From Drosophila pseudoobscura (lineage: Eukaryota; Arthropoda; Insecta; Diptera; Drosophilidae), in assembly GCF_009870125.1 (NCBI RefSeq), contig NC_046681.1, positions 17,683,001-17,747,000 of the forward strand: a stretch of DNA of 64,000 bases, given 5' to 3'. Shown here in pieces: positions 51,176 to 63,700 of the stretch; within the stretch, counting starts at the first letter, position 1; every line of letters starts with the position of its first letter. The notes under the pieces are model-generated. The model was given only the letters and a program-made list of their open reading frames with translations, was not told the origin of the DNA and made no database searches. The translations under genes and the position numbers were made by a program.

Positions 51176-53719
51176 TCCTATTTCTTTATTTTTTTTCTTT
51201 ATAGTTTTTGAGCATATTGGTACTGAGGAACCTAATATCCGATTATGCGTTGGAACCACTGTACATTGCCACTCAGAAAATCAAGTACAAAACTTTAATA
51301 GTGAAAGTTCCTCGCTGCAGGACGAATCTGGTGAGGGTGGGGTAAACTATTGTTGTTGGCTCGAAAAACTGCATGCTGGGATTTAATGGCTATTTTGACA
51401 CCACCTTGCACATTTCGAAGAAATGGTGATCAAATATAGTGATAGCCTATATAAGCCACGGAAACTCAAACTTCTAATACGAATTGCAATTTACTTGTGC
51501 TCACACCTCGCCCCAAAACAATAAGTCAATGGCTCATCTGCCTTGCATACATACCCCCACACCTAATCACATCTTTTTGTTCCCTACAACGAATTGAGTG
51601 GTATACGGTTCTTGACGTCGTTTTTGTTTTCGAGATACTACTGAGTTCCAAAAATGCTGTGAATGTTTGTTTCACTTATGCATATGTTGTTGTCCTTTTA
51701 CTATAAAGCTAAGAACCTACGAATACCCGCTTTTGTTTAGATATGTTATGTGTACATAGTTAATTGTCCCCAATAACTAACAAAATAATCAAAAACGTTT
51801 GCTAATGATACATATATAGTGTTATTAGAAATTACTTGTAGGGTTAACAATAAAATTTTAACACTTTGGAAATGAGTGTGTAGAATGTGTAAGCATTCTT
51901 GAATAAATAATGCGCATATTAGAAAGCAGATGCTCAGAATTTAACAACAGCATGTGATTGTGGGCGCAACTGTATCGTGCATTATGGTAACAAATCGTAA
52001 CAAAAAACCCTAAACAGTTTAATCAGTATTTAATGGTTGTGTGTATATATATACATACATATGTGCACAGGTATAAAACATTCCCGATCCGATGTTTTTT
52101 TTAATGAAAAACTTTATGTACGTAACTAGAACATTGATATACTATTGCAATATAGTACATAAATGTATAAAGAAATAAGCATAATACATAACTTACGAAG
52201 TTGCACATTAATGTATTTTGGTTTCACAGGCACACATATACATACATTAATCACAAAAATGTAAGAATAGTATAGCATGAAAATATCTACATATGTACGT
52301 TTTCTAAATCATTTCATTTAATGATGTAAATTATATTTACTTTTTTTATAATTCATTACAGATCTGTATAGTTATTGACCAACAAACCAAGTTTTTATTT
52401 TCAACCAGATTTTTAGTAGTGGTGACACAAGAAACAAATCAAAGATTCATGTCGTTGGACAATAAATCGAAATATTCTTAGTGTGACCATTTGTTGTGCC
52501 TTTGCACACTGAGCACATCCTAAGGGAACGGAGAATTTTTAACAGATATGAAACACATTAACACAGGCACCATGCCGTAACCGGCTATTAGTATTATATA
52601 ACAAAGTTTTTGTTTGAATTGAGTAATTTTTTACTTTTCAGCCAAAACGATTTGTTTTAAGGTGCTCCTGTTTAAACAAATTTATGTTATCGATGTGTTT
52701 CATGTTATCATCGTTTCTGGCAAACAAATACAGCATGCAAAATAGCAAAACGATGGCAGAAAAACGCGATTTAAGTAGTTTAACTGTGGTTAAAAGCATA
52801 CATATTGAAAATTAAATTGCAATGGTCAAAATTATATCGAATATATTGACGTTGACATGTGTGTATATATAGTGTATGTCTCTCTCTCTTTATTGAGATA
52901 TGTTAAAGAATTGCCCGAACATAAAACAATTTATGCGTCTGTAATGATAAACCTTTTAAAAATACTAAGGATTAATTCGAAAATAAATAAATAGCACTGG
53001 ATATGCAACATGCTGTAGATGGAAGTACTTAAAGCGAAAATTCTCCAATGGGATAGGATCATCGAACGGTTTCTTTTCTTTGTTTATTGGATATCATAAA
53101 TAAATAATCCACTACCGTCGTTTCAGGTGCCGATACAGAACATCACTACCTGCAGAGCAGCGAAAACCATGTGCAAGGAGCGCAGTGGGAGATTCAGCCG
53201 CTACTTACTGTACCTACCACGAAATGATTGAACACTGTTAGTGGGAATACTTACAGGTTTGTTTGCGCCGCACGCAGTTAACAGCAGCAGTTGCAGAAAA
53301 TGCATCTGCAACTCTCACCTGCAAGGAAAAGAAAGTTCTTTCAATTTTAACGGTTAGTCAATCATAATTTTTCACTCTTATCGCTCGGGCTATCTTTCAA
53401 TCTTACGACATTTGCAAAATAAAACGTTTTCGACGTTAAACTGTCTCTTCAAAATCGTCAATTATTCTACAACAGGGCCACCAATTTTATGGATGCGTCG
53501 GACTATGACCAGCCTGCGAATGTATGCTGCATAGCCGTTTACGTGAGTAAAACTTTCGTTTCCGCATTAAAGTCTAGTTATCCTAAAATCCCATCGCTCT
53601 TTAACACAACAGATTACGCATGGCGTTTTATTTATTATTAACAAAAAAACTAGCATTACGATTTATAGTTTAGTAACCATTCAACCATTTGCATATTTAT
53701 AATATTGGTTTTAAATCAA
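51176..53719. other. Gene-free AT-rich region
   Basis: No coding region supported. It contains TA/CA microsatellite near 52040-52075 and 52855-52890, a dispersed repeat at 52495-52640 (partner at 58330-58450) and another at 52690-52830 (partner at 14710). A less AT-rich stretch at 53100-53340 could be a distant chico 5' UTR, but this is speculation. Confidence 0.4.
52495..52640 (+). repeat. Dispersed repeat, copy 1 (partner at 58.34 kb)
   Basis: 'actgagcacatcctaaggga', 'acggagaatttttaacagat', 'atgaaacac' and 'caggcaccatg' recur in order at 58.35-58.44 kb. The family is unknown to me. Confidence 0.5.
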
Positions 53720-56700
53720 TTAAAAACTCCATTTTACATCTTCCGAATGATTCAAATTGGCATCAGCTGCAAGCACTGGTTCGTCTGGAAAAATCAAGAT
53801 TAAAACAAATTTTAATTGAATTTTAAAGAATAACTTCCAAGAATGTAGGAACTGTGTGTAAAATATTAAATGTAAATGCCATTAAGGTCTTTGTCTATAA
53901 CTTTTCAAGCTAAGGCAGTAAGACTAGAGCTTCGCAGTCGTCGCAGAAGCAACAGAGAAAGAATAAGAAGCTGCATTTCGAACAATAATTAGGAATATGG
54001 GGACTCCGTAAGAGAGAGAAACGCGGGAATTCAGCAACTGCGGGAACGGAAGACGATGAACTGAATATGGCAAGAGACGATCAACCAAAGGTGGCGGGCA
54101 ATCGGAACGGTGGGAATGGGAGATGATCACCTGAAGATAGCGGATTTTTTGGCTTAAACTGTTAAACTCTCTCCAACAGCTCACGTACTTACCTGGAATA
54201 TAACTACATCTTTGAAATTCGACGCTCAAAACTTTGACTTGATCTGAGATAGAGGAATTCCGACACTGCTTAAAAAACGAATGTGTCATCAATTTCTGTG
54301 CACTCCAGCGACACGTTGGATTTTTATTTAGGCAAATTTCAATGTACTGGTGAAAGTCATCTGAAAAAGTTCGTTGGTTGTTCATTGCACTATGGACTGG
54401 ATCTCGAGAAAAATTAACTGAAGTTGATCCTGGAATATAAAAATATTATTGATTACAGTATGACACTATAGTGCACACGGTCTTACGTTGGCAAGAGAAT
54501 ATATGTAATAAATTTACAAAACATAATTTATATAAATTATGCCAGGTCAAAGAATAACAAAAATATATAATTTTCAACTAAAAGTATACGAAGATTTTTG
54601 AAAATCATTACCTTGACTGGATCTATCTGATAATGAAGGCAGATTTCCACGAATTTTTTCTGTGCACATTAAAGTTAGTTCCGAATCCATAAATGGTTGA
54701 AAGCCATTTGCCATTTCAAAAGAAGTTATTCCAATAGAATATAGGTCACTCTTTTCTGTGTATCCATATAAATTTTGATATAATATCTCTGGCGCTGACC
54801 AGTTCAAATTTTCTTTCCTTCCCGCCGTTGATCCATGTAAGACTTTAGCTCTTTTACCTTCGTTAATAAAAGACCGCGAATCCCGAAAATTTGATAAAAC
54901 GGCTTTCTTGTGATCTAATAGTATATTTTTAGCTCTTAAGGATCCATGAACGAAGTGGTGAGAATGTATATACATCAGAGCACACATTATATCTCTAAAT
55001 ATCAGTGCTATTAAAATTTCCGGAAATCCTGCAATAAAATTTAATAAAAATGGTTGAGAATAATTAGTATTTTACTTAATTTTTCTTCCAGTATTATAAA
55101 ATGTTTCATGTACTCGTAAATGTTTGCAGTGACTACACTAGGCAATAACCAAAAAAACTCTAGCAACGTTTTTTAATAAAGTAGGTTTGAATATGCTAAC
55201 CATAAAAAAAATATATTTTGATATTTTTACAGGTAAGGATGTTTTTTCCACATAATTTGCGTGTTTTACACTATTGTAAAATTGAAATAGCTACGAAACA
55301 ACATCCACGTGCTTACTGAATCCCTCACACACTCTTCCTCGTACAGTGTACGCCTTCTGCCAGAGGGAAGCGGGAAAGCAACACACATATTGATACACAC
55401 ACATACAGAATATCGGCTATAAATGTAGAGACGTACCCCTAACCGGCACTCACAACGTTCCCGATTTTTGTGACTATATTAGAGAATACTGCAATTAGTA
55501 AGGATAAGTAAAGTTCTTCTAAACGCCCTATAATTTTTGTTCTATCCAACTGTGTTGTTTTTGATTGATAAAGTTTAAAACATCAAAAACAAAATCAAAA
55601 TAATTGCTTTGTGGTTTTATTTTTTATTTTCCGATCCATTTCGATTGGACAAGAGGTAGTTGGTAACGATTTAAGATATATTCCCTCAAATGAAATCTGA
55701 TTCTGGATATGCTCCAATAATTTTCGTACTAGCACCTTGCAAAAGTGATCAGGCCAGATCCATTGAACACAAATTTAATAAAAATTATTGTGCAGCTTGA
55801 AACATTGTGGAACGAACTATTAGAGGTCTTAAAAGTAGGTTTGGATATTGTCATGCAGCATTATTAATGTTTGCTACGCCTTGCACATTATTTGACGCAG
55901 ACTTAAATCGCCAGTCGCAAATGATTTAGTTTGCGCCGAACCTTAAACGTGATTGGAGAAAGCATAGCTCGTACTCCTTATGAATATACACAAACAAACC
56001 GGAAAAATACAGAAAAATACCTTTTTTTTTCGTTGGTGACTTTTTGTCTATTTTTGGTTTATTTATAATCAGCTAAGTCGTACTAATTTTCAAAATAATT
56101 AATTGAATTTAAATGAATTATGTTTTGTATCTGCTTCAGCATACTCGATTGGATCCATCCATCACCAAGCAGGATCGTACACATCGGAGTCAATTTCAAA
56201 ACTTCGAGAATTTCTGCGTCTTGCTTTGGTGTTGTCCTAAGACCTCTCCTCCTCGATTGGTTGTATAGCCACTTGGGAGAATGCTCCGCCTTTTGCACTC
56301 TTTACCTCCTGCTTGTTTCGGGCCAGCTTCTTGCGTTTTACAACTTTCTAGTCCGACCATATCTTTCAAGATAAGACGATTTAAAAAAATCCACGATTAC
56401 AACTTGAAACACTTGCCTTCATCCACCCGGATGGATCCTTAGTTGGGGTCCTGATGCTCCATTTCTGCCAGTATCTCATCTTGACTAGTTGTCTTATGTT
56501 TTATAACAGTTTGGTATTAATAATTTTTTGTGAATTTCTTACATTTTTATATTTAATTTTTATAAAATACTTACTTTCAGATTCAATAGCGTTTAGTAAA
56601 CAGCTGACAGGACTGCAGCTCAAAGTATTTTATTTTCTTAGCAACTATCGGCAATTAAACTTTTAAGTTATACGAAAACAAAATTTCCAATTGAATAAAT

Positions 56701-58258
56701 TAAACTTATAACATTAGCAAAAATGATTATATTTTTATCCCGCTCATAAAAATTTGTATTTATGTTCTATGTAATTCCGTTTTTGAAATCGCTAGCTTAG
56801 TGTCAACAGATTTAAAATCGTAAGAATCTTACGATTTGCGAAAGCCGGAGTACGCACTTTTGTGATTTGGCAGTCAATTCGCAACTTTTTGCGATAATGC
56901 TGTCTCTAAAAACTCTAGGCAACCAAACCGAGTTTTTCTTATAGATTTGGGGCTTTCAATTTTATTTTTTCCAAAATTTTGATTTTTGAAAACTTGGGAA
57001 AACTAAAAAAGTAAAAGTCGCGCACAGGCGAATGGTTCATAACGCAAAGGGAATAACTAATATTACAATAATATTGGGCAGGACGAGTCATATTTTCTCC
57101 GAGACTGGGATCGAAGCTTTTTACTTCTTACAAATTCTAAAAAATTCAGTACAAATTTTGAATGGCTCTGTACATCACAATGCAACAATACCAGCAGTCC
57201 GACTTATCATAAAAACTACTTCCAAATCCTAAAGTTCTATAGAAAAATCGGAAAGAAAGCAGTATTGATATACGTTGCCAACTGTTAAGCGCCTCTTTCG
57301 GAGAGCCAAGCATTTTATTGTGGCACGAATGTTTTACTTGAGCTTTTCAATGGAGTGAAGAATGATGCTTTCAAAAGAACCCCACAAAAGAAAGTCAGGA
57401 GAGGTCAATTCTGGAGATCTGGAGTAAATATAGCTTTTGTTACACTAACCGTCGGAATTGATTTGGGAGCCGATGACTCTTTACAGAGAGGACGAATTGA
57501 TTTAAGTTAATGTGGAGAGTGGGGGATTTTGGTAGGGAAGCCTACTCAGAACGCGCACTCTCTCAATGTTTCTCACACTTATCATGAGAAATAGGAACCA
57601 CGACCGCTAGTTATGTATGTTCTAATATTAATTCTTACGCTCCGTTTACCTTTTTTCACCTGATGATGTATTTGATTAAAATTGTAGAATATGTTGTTTC
57701 CATATTACCGCTACTTTTGAACACAAAATTTGGTTTCTCTAGTTCTTATACTACGGACTCGGACTAAGTTGACTCTGCTACTGATGATGATCAAGAATAT
57801 TTGCAAATATTTTGTGGTATCAGATCCGGTGAGTTACAAACTTCTACCCAATTAAAAAACATACAAATAGCCTATTCAATTTTATATAAATAAAATAATC
57901 CTTATCATGGTTAGGAAATAAACTTTGATATACAGAATATAATTAATTTACCAGAAGTGAAGACATTTTCAAGTATTGTTTGACAGTTTCCAAAACACAT
58001 AAATGGAAACACCATGTACACATAACTATTATAAACAAAGCAGTGAAGAATGCTATGTATATTTGTATGTTTAAATTGTCGAAATTTTAAAACATCTTCA
58101 CATAACATTGCCAGCTTATCCGCTTGTTGCTCCACTGATATTTTCTTAATTACTATACATTTATTCGTATTAAGATAATTGGCTTTGTACACTGTTCCAA
58201 ATTTTCCAGCTTTAATTGTAGAGTTTAATTTATAGTCGGATATACTGTTGCTAAACAT
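53720..58258 (-). CDS. Stlk: STRAD-like Ste20 pseudokinase
   Basis: Pseudokinase related to STRAD, which with Mo25 allosterically activates LKB1. Coding exons 57952-58258, 54612-55028, 54193-54429 and 53720-53784 join in phase to 341 residues. The first ATG gives 'MFSNSISDYKLNSTI'. The glycine loop is altered ('AGKFGTVYKA'). The beta-3 lysine is kept ('CIVIKKISV'). The catalytic loop reads 'HHFVHGSLRAKNILL' with HRD replaced by HGS. DFG is lost ('LSNFRDSR'). The APE region is 'WSAPEILYQNL' and the F-helix 'KSDLYSIGITSFEMANG'. The last residues are 'VKWSF', where vertebrate STRAD has the Mo25-binding Trp-Glu-Phe. A 2.9-kb first intron is TE-filled. The symbol is based on my memory of the fly STRAD-like gene; the family is secure. 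Confidence 0.9.
55300..55480 (+). repeat. DINE-1/INE-1-like 3' tail in Stlk intron 1
   Basis: 'cttactgaatccctcacaca', then 'gtacgccttctgccagaggg', 'cagaatatcggctataaatg' and 'ggcactcacaacgttcccga'. This is the 3' module shared with 36.72 and 51.05 kb. Confidence 0.7.
56083..56480 (-). mobile_element. Unclassified transposon fragment in Stlk intron 1
   Basis: A minus-strand frame reads 'MQKAEHSPKWLYNQSRRRGL', then 'TTPKQDAEILEVLKLTP'. It is protein-like and GC-richer than its surroundings, but I cannot place the family. Confidence 0.3.
57250..57430 (-). mobile_element. DDE transposase C-terminal relic (mariner-like)
   Basis: Minus-strand translation gives 'SPELTSPDFLLWGSF' and 'SIEKLK', a stop, then 'NIRATIKCL' and 'VGNVYQYC'. 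The 'SPDL.P.DFFLWG' block is typical of mariner/Tc-like transposase C-termini. It is short and broken, inside Stlk intron 1. Confidence 0.5.
57480..57830 (-). repeat. DINE-1/INE-1-like fragment
   Basis: It shares 'accgctagttatgt' and flanks with the 47.8 kb copy, and minus-strand 'tcttgatcatcatcagtagc' with the 5' module. Confidence 0.45.
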
Positions 58259-58308
58259 GTTTATAATTTGGACTGTGACAAAGTAGTGATGAAAAACTGG
58301 CGAGCTGC

Positions 58309-58316
58309 TATCGATA
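58309..58316. promoter_or_regulatory. DRE (TATCGATA) upstream of Stlk
   Basis: A perfect palindromic DREF-binding consensus lies 51 bases upstream of the Stlk ATG, the usual place for a housekeeping core promoter element in Drosophila. Confidence 0.5.
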
Positions 58317-58329
58317 CTATCAAATGTTG

Positions 58330-58450
58330 TTAATAAGCTCGCCCACTGAGCACATCCCTAGGGGGAACGGCGGGATTTTTTGACTGATGTGAAACACCGA
58401 TTTACACTAGCACCATACACCATTCGTCTAAAATGAGCTTGTAATATAAA
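58330..58450 (+). repeat. Dispersed repeat, copy 2 (partner at 52.50 kb)
   Basis: 'actgagcacatccctagggg', 'gaacggcgggatttttt', 'gatgtgaaacacc' and 'ctagcaccat' parallel 52.50-52.62 kb. Confidence 0.5.
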
Positions 58451-59152
58451 ATAATAAAGTCTTGGTCTGAATTGTTGAAGTTCAAATGCGCTTTCGTGTC
58501 TTAATCCCGCTTATCGATTTTGTAACTGCAGAAACATTCATCGACATCTAAATACGTACATAGATATCTCGTTACCACATAACGCATCAGCCAATAAACT
58601 ATACCAAACGAAACAGCATTGACTTCTTACTATATATCCCATTCCTACGACTTATGCAATTGCCAAGGGTTTCGTCTTAGGACAGCAAAGTTTATAGTGG
58701 TGTGAATTTGAGTTAAGATTAAGACGAGAGCACGACCAGTCAGTTAGTTTAATTTAAGACGGGATCATATTGAGGACAGTGCTCCGTTTAAGAAGGTGTC
58801 GGATTGTAAAACTGTTCCAAGATGGTGTTCAAGGGCTAGATCCAGCCAATCCAACTCCATAATCCGTCGGATTTGACGCAGCATGTCTCCTACTTACCAA
58901 TGAAGTCAATGCAGAAGCGCTGCCACTTGATGCTATCTCTATATCTGACTCTAATACGCTTTTGGAGAAACCGACTTGAACTTTATCAAGAAGACAATTC
59001 TTATTAAGATTCTGCATACTTCCATGTTTGTTTGTACATATTTTTATCGCTTTATTATATTATTATCTTTTATATTAATAGTAAATTTGCTTAGAAAGAA
59101 TATTAAAATTAATATTTTTAATACATAATTAAAATTATTAACATTGATATAA

Positions 59153-59470
59153 CTAGGGGGCAAGCCCCCTGCACACTCGATATGAGTAAAATACGAAGAA
59201 GTCCACACAAAACTTTGTTATATAATACAGAGATAATAATAAAAATACATATACATCAATACATATTGTATCTAATCTATTATATAATAGTATCTAATAG
59301 TATCTCTCTATTATATAAAAAAGTTTTGGGTCGTCGAAAAAAACTATCTCACAGTGACCAAAACGTTAATTCTTGATAAATCGCATTGCATTGAGAGTAT
59401 TTTTTGTTTTTTATTGGCGCAGGAGCTAAGCGACTGTGCACGGGGATCCTAGTTTAATAATAATAGTGTA
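59153..59470 (-). mobile_element. Non-autonomous Helitron with intact 3' terminus
   Basis: Read on the minus strand, the element ends in a GC hairpin 'gggggcttgccccc' immediately followed by CTAG and a T. This is the canonical Helitron 3' end (hairpin plus CTRR, inserted between A and T). Upstream are 'cgatttatcaagaattaacg' and 'cgcttagctcctgcgcc'; related fragments occur near 41.6 and 63.66 kb. The 5' TC terminus is not certain. No protein is encoded. Confidence 0.6.
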
Positions 59471-60763
59471 CGTTTTGGGTGGCAAGCTTGGTTACTAAGT
59501 GTCAAATTGTCTCAATAATTCAAAGAGTATACTAAGTAGAAATCGGAAATTACATTTTTCGGTCTATTGGAGCTGTAGGTAAAAGACGGAGCCTACACGG
59601 TCAGATGCAACGTACTGAAGTACGCAATGCTCGTACCGGCCCGTTTTTACCATTAAGCACCGAACGAGAATTTTAATTAAATGTTGTTCTCTATTTAACA
59701 ATTTGGTATTTATACCTTGCTTTGATTTTGCCTCTAGCTACAGTGTTGTTATGAAAAAGATCGTATTTGCAGATTACAAAATTACTTATAATACATAATA
59801 ACATATTTATATAAGGTACCATAAGGATTATCCAAGAAATCTGTACAGATTTTCGTTTAGGTTTGATTGCAAGGCTCTCTAAAAATCCGTCGGTGTATCA
59901 GAATCTCTAAAGTTATTAATGTGCGGAGCACTAGTGCTATTTCTGAAAATAATGTAGATTTTGTGTTATCTAGCTATCGATTTTATAATATATGTAATAC
60001 TATTTGTAATACTATTGTATTTTTTTTTTTATATTATTTAAAAAGTTAATAACCATTTAAAGGAAATGATTATTTCAATAAAATTATTTAAAGAAAATAC
60101 ATTCTATTTACAACTGCAAGGGAAAAACAAACACCTGTTGGGATCAAAAATAATATCTAAAAAAAACGTCTTGAAAACGATTTGTCCTTTTTTTGTTTTA
60201 AAAGAAATTCTTTGTCGATTTGAAAAAATTGTTCAGTGATACTGCAAAAACTCAATATTAAAGCCTAGTACTCAGATCACCAAAAATTTTCCATCGACGC
60301 ACATTGGGCCAGACGTTGGTGTGGAATGCCAACAATAAACGTTTATTTGATTAATGCGAACGACAGGACGCGAAGCGTATTCAATTAAGAAATGGCAGGG
60401 GATTGATGTTCCGATTCCTAACTGAATTACGGCCTTATCAGGAATGTTTAAATCTTCTGGGTGCCAGCATTTTCAATAAAAAATCTGGGACAACAACTTT
60501 CGCTCAACAAACATGTTTGGTATATACGGGTGCTGATTTAAGCTATTTTATTTATTGATTATTTATCAGCCGCGGTCGGGTTTCCGATTTTTTTATGTAG
60601 CCTGAAACTATCCTGGGACTAGATTTTATGATACGTCAAAATTTCAACTCAATCAGTGAAGGATTTTTCGAAATTTTTACCAAACCATCAGAGCATTTTT
60701 GTATATATACAGATTAATCTTTATATAATCAGAATACTTTTAAATAGGGAATAGAATAGTTAC
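59471..60763. other. Intergenic or downstream region, no gene seen
   Basis: AT-rich. No exon could be linked to the SCHIP-family gene, though its last visible exon ends at a sequence that could also be a splice donor. Confidence 0.35.
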
Positions 60764-63700
60764 TTACAAGAAATTATTGATCTTTTCCAGATCATGTAAT
60801 ATTGCGTCTTGAGCCAAATTCAGATCATCACGTTCTTTCAGGCTTTCCAAAAGATGAACATTAAGTTTCTCAATAATCGCTTGAAAATTATCTACCAATA
60901 ATTGTAGAGTTGTTAAATTTACACCTGTGAGTAATTGCCTTGATATCCAGCGATGATTTGAGTCCATATTTAAGCCAACATTATGGAGCATTGTTCGTAT
61001 TATGTCGACGATATGCGTGACGCCATGATTCTGGCTCTAATGTTTAAATAGAGAGCAATGAGAATATATTCACATTAAATTCCGGAAAGGCCATCGATTA
61101 ATTAATAACGCTATGTAACAAAATCGAACTTTAACTGAGATGAAGCCGACTTTTTCTGATAGACTTTGGGCTGGAAAAATGTATATTGTATAATGTATAA
61201 CTTCTTAAGCTATTCTGCTCTTTTAGTAGCTTTTGCAAAATTTTTAAATGAAGCCAAGTTATTTATTTTATATACATACATACATAAATATGTATATATT
61301 TATATATATATACATATATGAAAATAAGCCATGGCTGCCGGAGCATTTGGCTCTTGAAGGCTTAAAGGCCTTAGCTGCCATAACTCATTTAACTTAAGCT
61401 AGTTTATGATTTTATTTGTATTTCAGTTATAAAAAAAAATCTAGAAAAAATACATAAATACCTTAATTTTCCTTTGTGCTATTTTTCTTGATTGAGCTAA
61501 AGCAAGACGAACCTCTATTTGAAGCTTTGATTGTTTCGTAAAGAAGAAAACCTTCTCATTGGTTTGCCGCTCCTGCGTTTTCTTAATATTTTCGTTTGAA
61601 GTAAGAACAGATTTGTGTTTGTTGTTGCTGTTATGAGACATCTTGTGATTAGTATAATCTTTACTATATTTTGTGGCATACAAAATGGATGGCCTTCGAA
61701 GAACTCCACTTGTTAGCTTGGGGCAAGTTTCAGAGTCGGAGCTATAGCTTTCAGTGTCAGAGCAGACATCCTTTTTCAATTCTAAGCCTGTAAGTAGGAT
61801 ATGTTAAATGAAAATGTCTTTTGAGGAACTGAGATATCCTAAGAAGACAAAGTTAGAAAAGAGCGGAGCCAATGGTAAATATGACACTATCGATAGTAAG
61901 AAACCCACTATCCAAATCGGCAAGACAAAACCGACAACGAACTTGTCGAGAAAATATTTCATGTATTTCCTATAGAATCCTAAATCTTACGAAGGGTTGA
62001 TTTTAAGTCAGGTGTCAATAAAACGCAAGTATAACTTAAGTAGGAGAAACGTCAGTCATTTGTCGGCGAAACTCTAGAGCACTCAATAGCATCAGGAAAA
62101 AGACGAAATTCTTCCGGAGCAAAAAAATATAATAGTTTCTGTTAAAGTACGTGGTTTGGTGCAACGTTTATTGTGTAGGACAATTTCATGCCCAATATCA
62201 ACGTAACGCAATTCGAAACACAACGACTATTAGTCGACGAACTGGAAATGTATGTTAGATTCGGCGTGTCAAAAGAAACATTCATATATTTCTGATTCTT
62301 GTTATTTTAATTTTTATTAGTTGTTAGACTTACTTTTTATATTATTAAATATATTTTCTCCTTTAAAGGCCAATCTTTTGCATATTTCATCTCGGTTGTA
62401 ACGACGCTGTAATAAAAAGTTAATCCGTTCAATAATTAAGGTATTATTTTTTTTTTTAATTGTAAAAAATCAAATCTTAAACGAAGCAAACGAAGTTTAT
62501 GTACCTACGAGATAATAGTATGCGGAACCGATGGGAAGTCATTGCCCTCACCTTTGTGTCTCATAAAGTGTTGGACATAGTCAAGAGTTGGAAACGGCGA
62601 TTGCCCAAAGTCTACTTACTATATTAACCCCAGGCAATCCTACTGAGCAAAATGTACAACAGCAATGAAAGATTTTAATATTCTCAGGATGACCTAAATC
62701 ATCTAGTGAACAGGTTTACGGAAGCATGTAACCAGGCCTTGACGACGCATGCCCCTCAAACAAACCTATGGGTAAAAGAGCACTACTCTTTTCAACAGAG
62801 CTAAAAGCGCTGAAGAGTAGGAGCACTGAACAGACTACAAAACCAGTCTGGACCTATACAAAAATAAACTAGGAAAGCAGTGAGGGCCTCTTGGGAAAAA
62901 TTTTCCGCTGAAGTCGAGACAACGTCAAAGCTACGCAATATCCTCTAAAAATTACCCCCTTCGTGGAGCACCTTAAAAGGAGTGAAGGTAGGTGACCAAT
63001 TCCAGTGAGGAGTCTCTAAAAATTCTACTCGATACTCATTTCACTGGGCTGTATGCCATTACGGAAGACCTGACTGATCTAAACTAAAAATTTATCCAAC
63101 TAGTTATTGCTTTCTGTGCATACTTGTATACTAACCTTTATTTCAATTTTGTTGGCCATTTTAAAATGATTTTTTAATGTTTCCAAGTCCATGTCAAAAG
63201 CCACCTTGTACGCATCAAATTGTTCTATAAAATTAAATTTAAATCGTTGTTAAAAAAGGTATATTTTTCTGTAAGGGTAAGTACTAACAATTAATTAAAT
63301 ATTTATTATTAAATTTTTTTGTCCTAAATCCACCATTGTAAAATATTATTATAGCTTAACAAACCCATCGATGGAAAAATTAAACTTTTTGAATAAATCA
63401 TAAGACAAAGCAATAAAAAAGTTGGAAAAAATATTCCCGAGCAATCTTCCTAGAAGATGTGTGCGTCAGAATGCCACACCGTTCGTTTTAGGCGCTGAAG
63501 AGGGCCAACTGTCGGTGACGGTGCTGAAAGCACTGTAGTGTCCCCACTGCGAAAGTGGATTGCCAATCGAAGGATATTCCAAGATGTGTCAGATATCAAC
63601 CAGAGGTAAAGCTAGCGTACTACAGCAGGGATATTTAAGACATAACATTTTCTGTACGTAAATTCTTGATAATTCGCATTCCATCGGGCTTAAGCTTATA

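Noticed and set aside
61888..61895. TATCGATA DRE site
   Set aside because: It is a perfect consensus but falls inside an intron of the SCHIP-family gene with no promoter-proximal start nearby, so it was not called a promoter.
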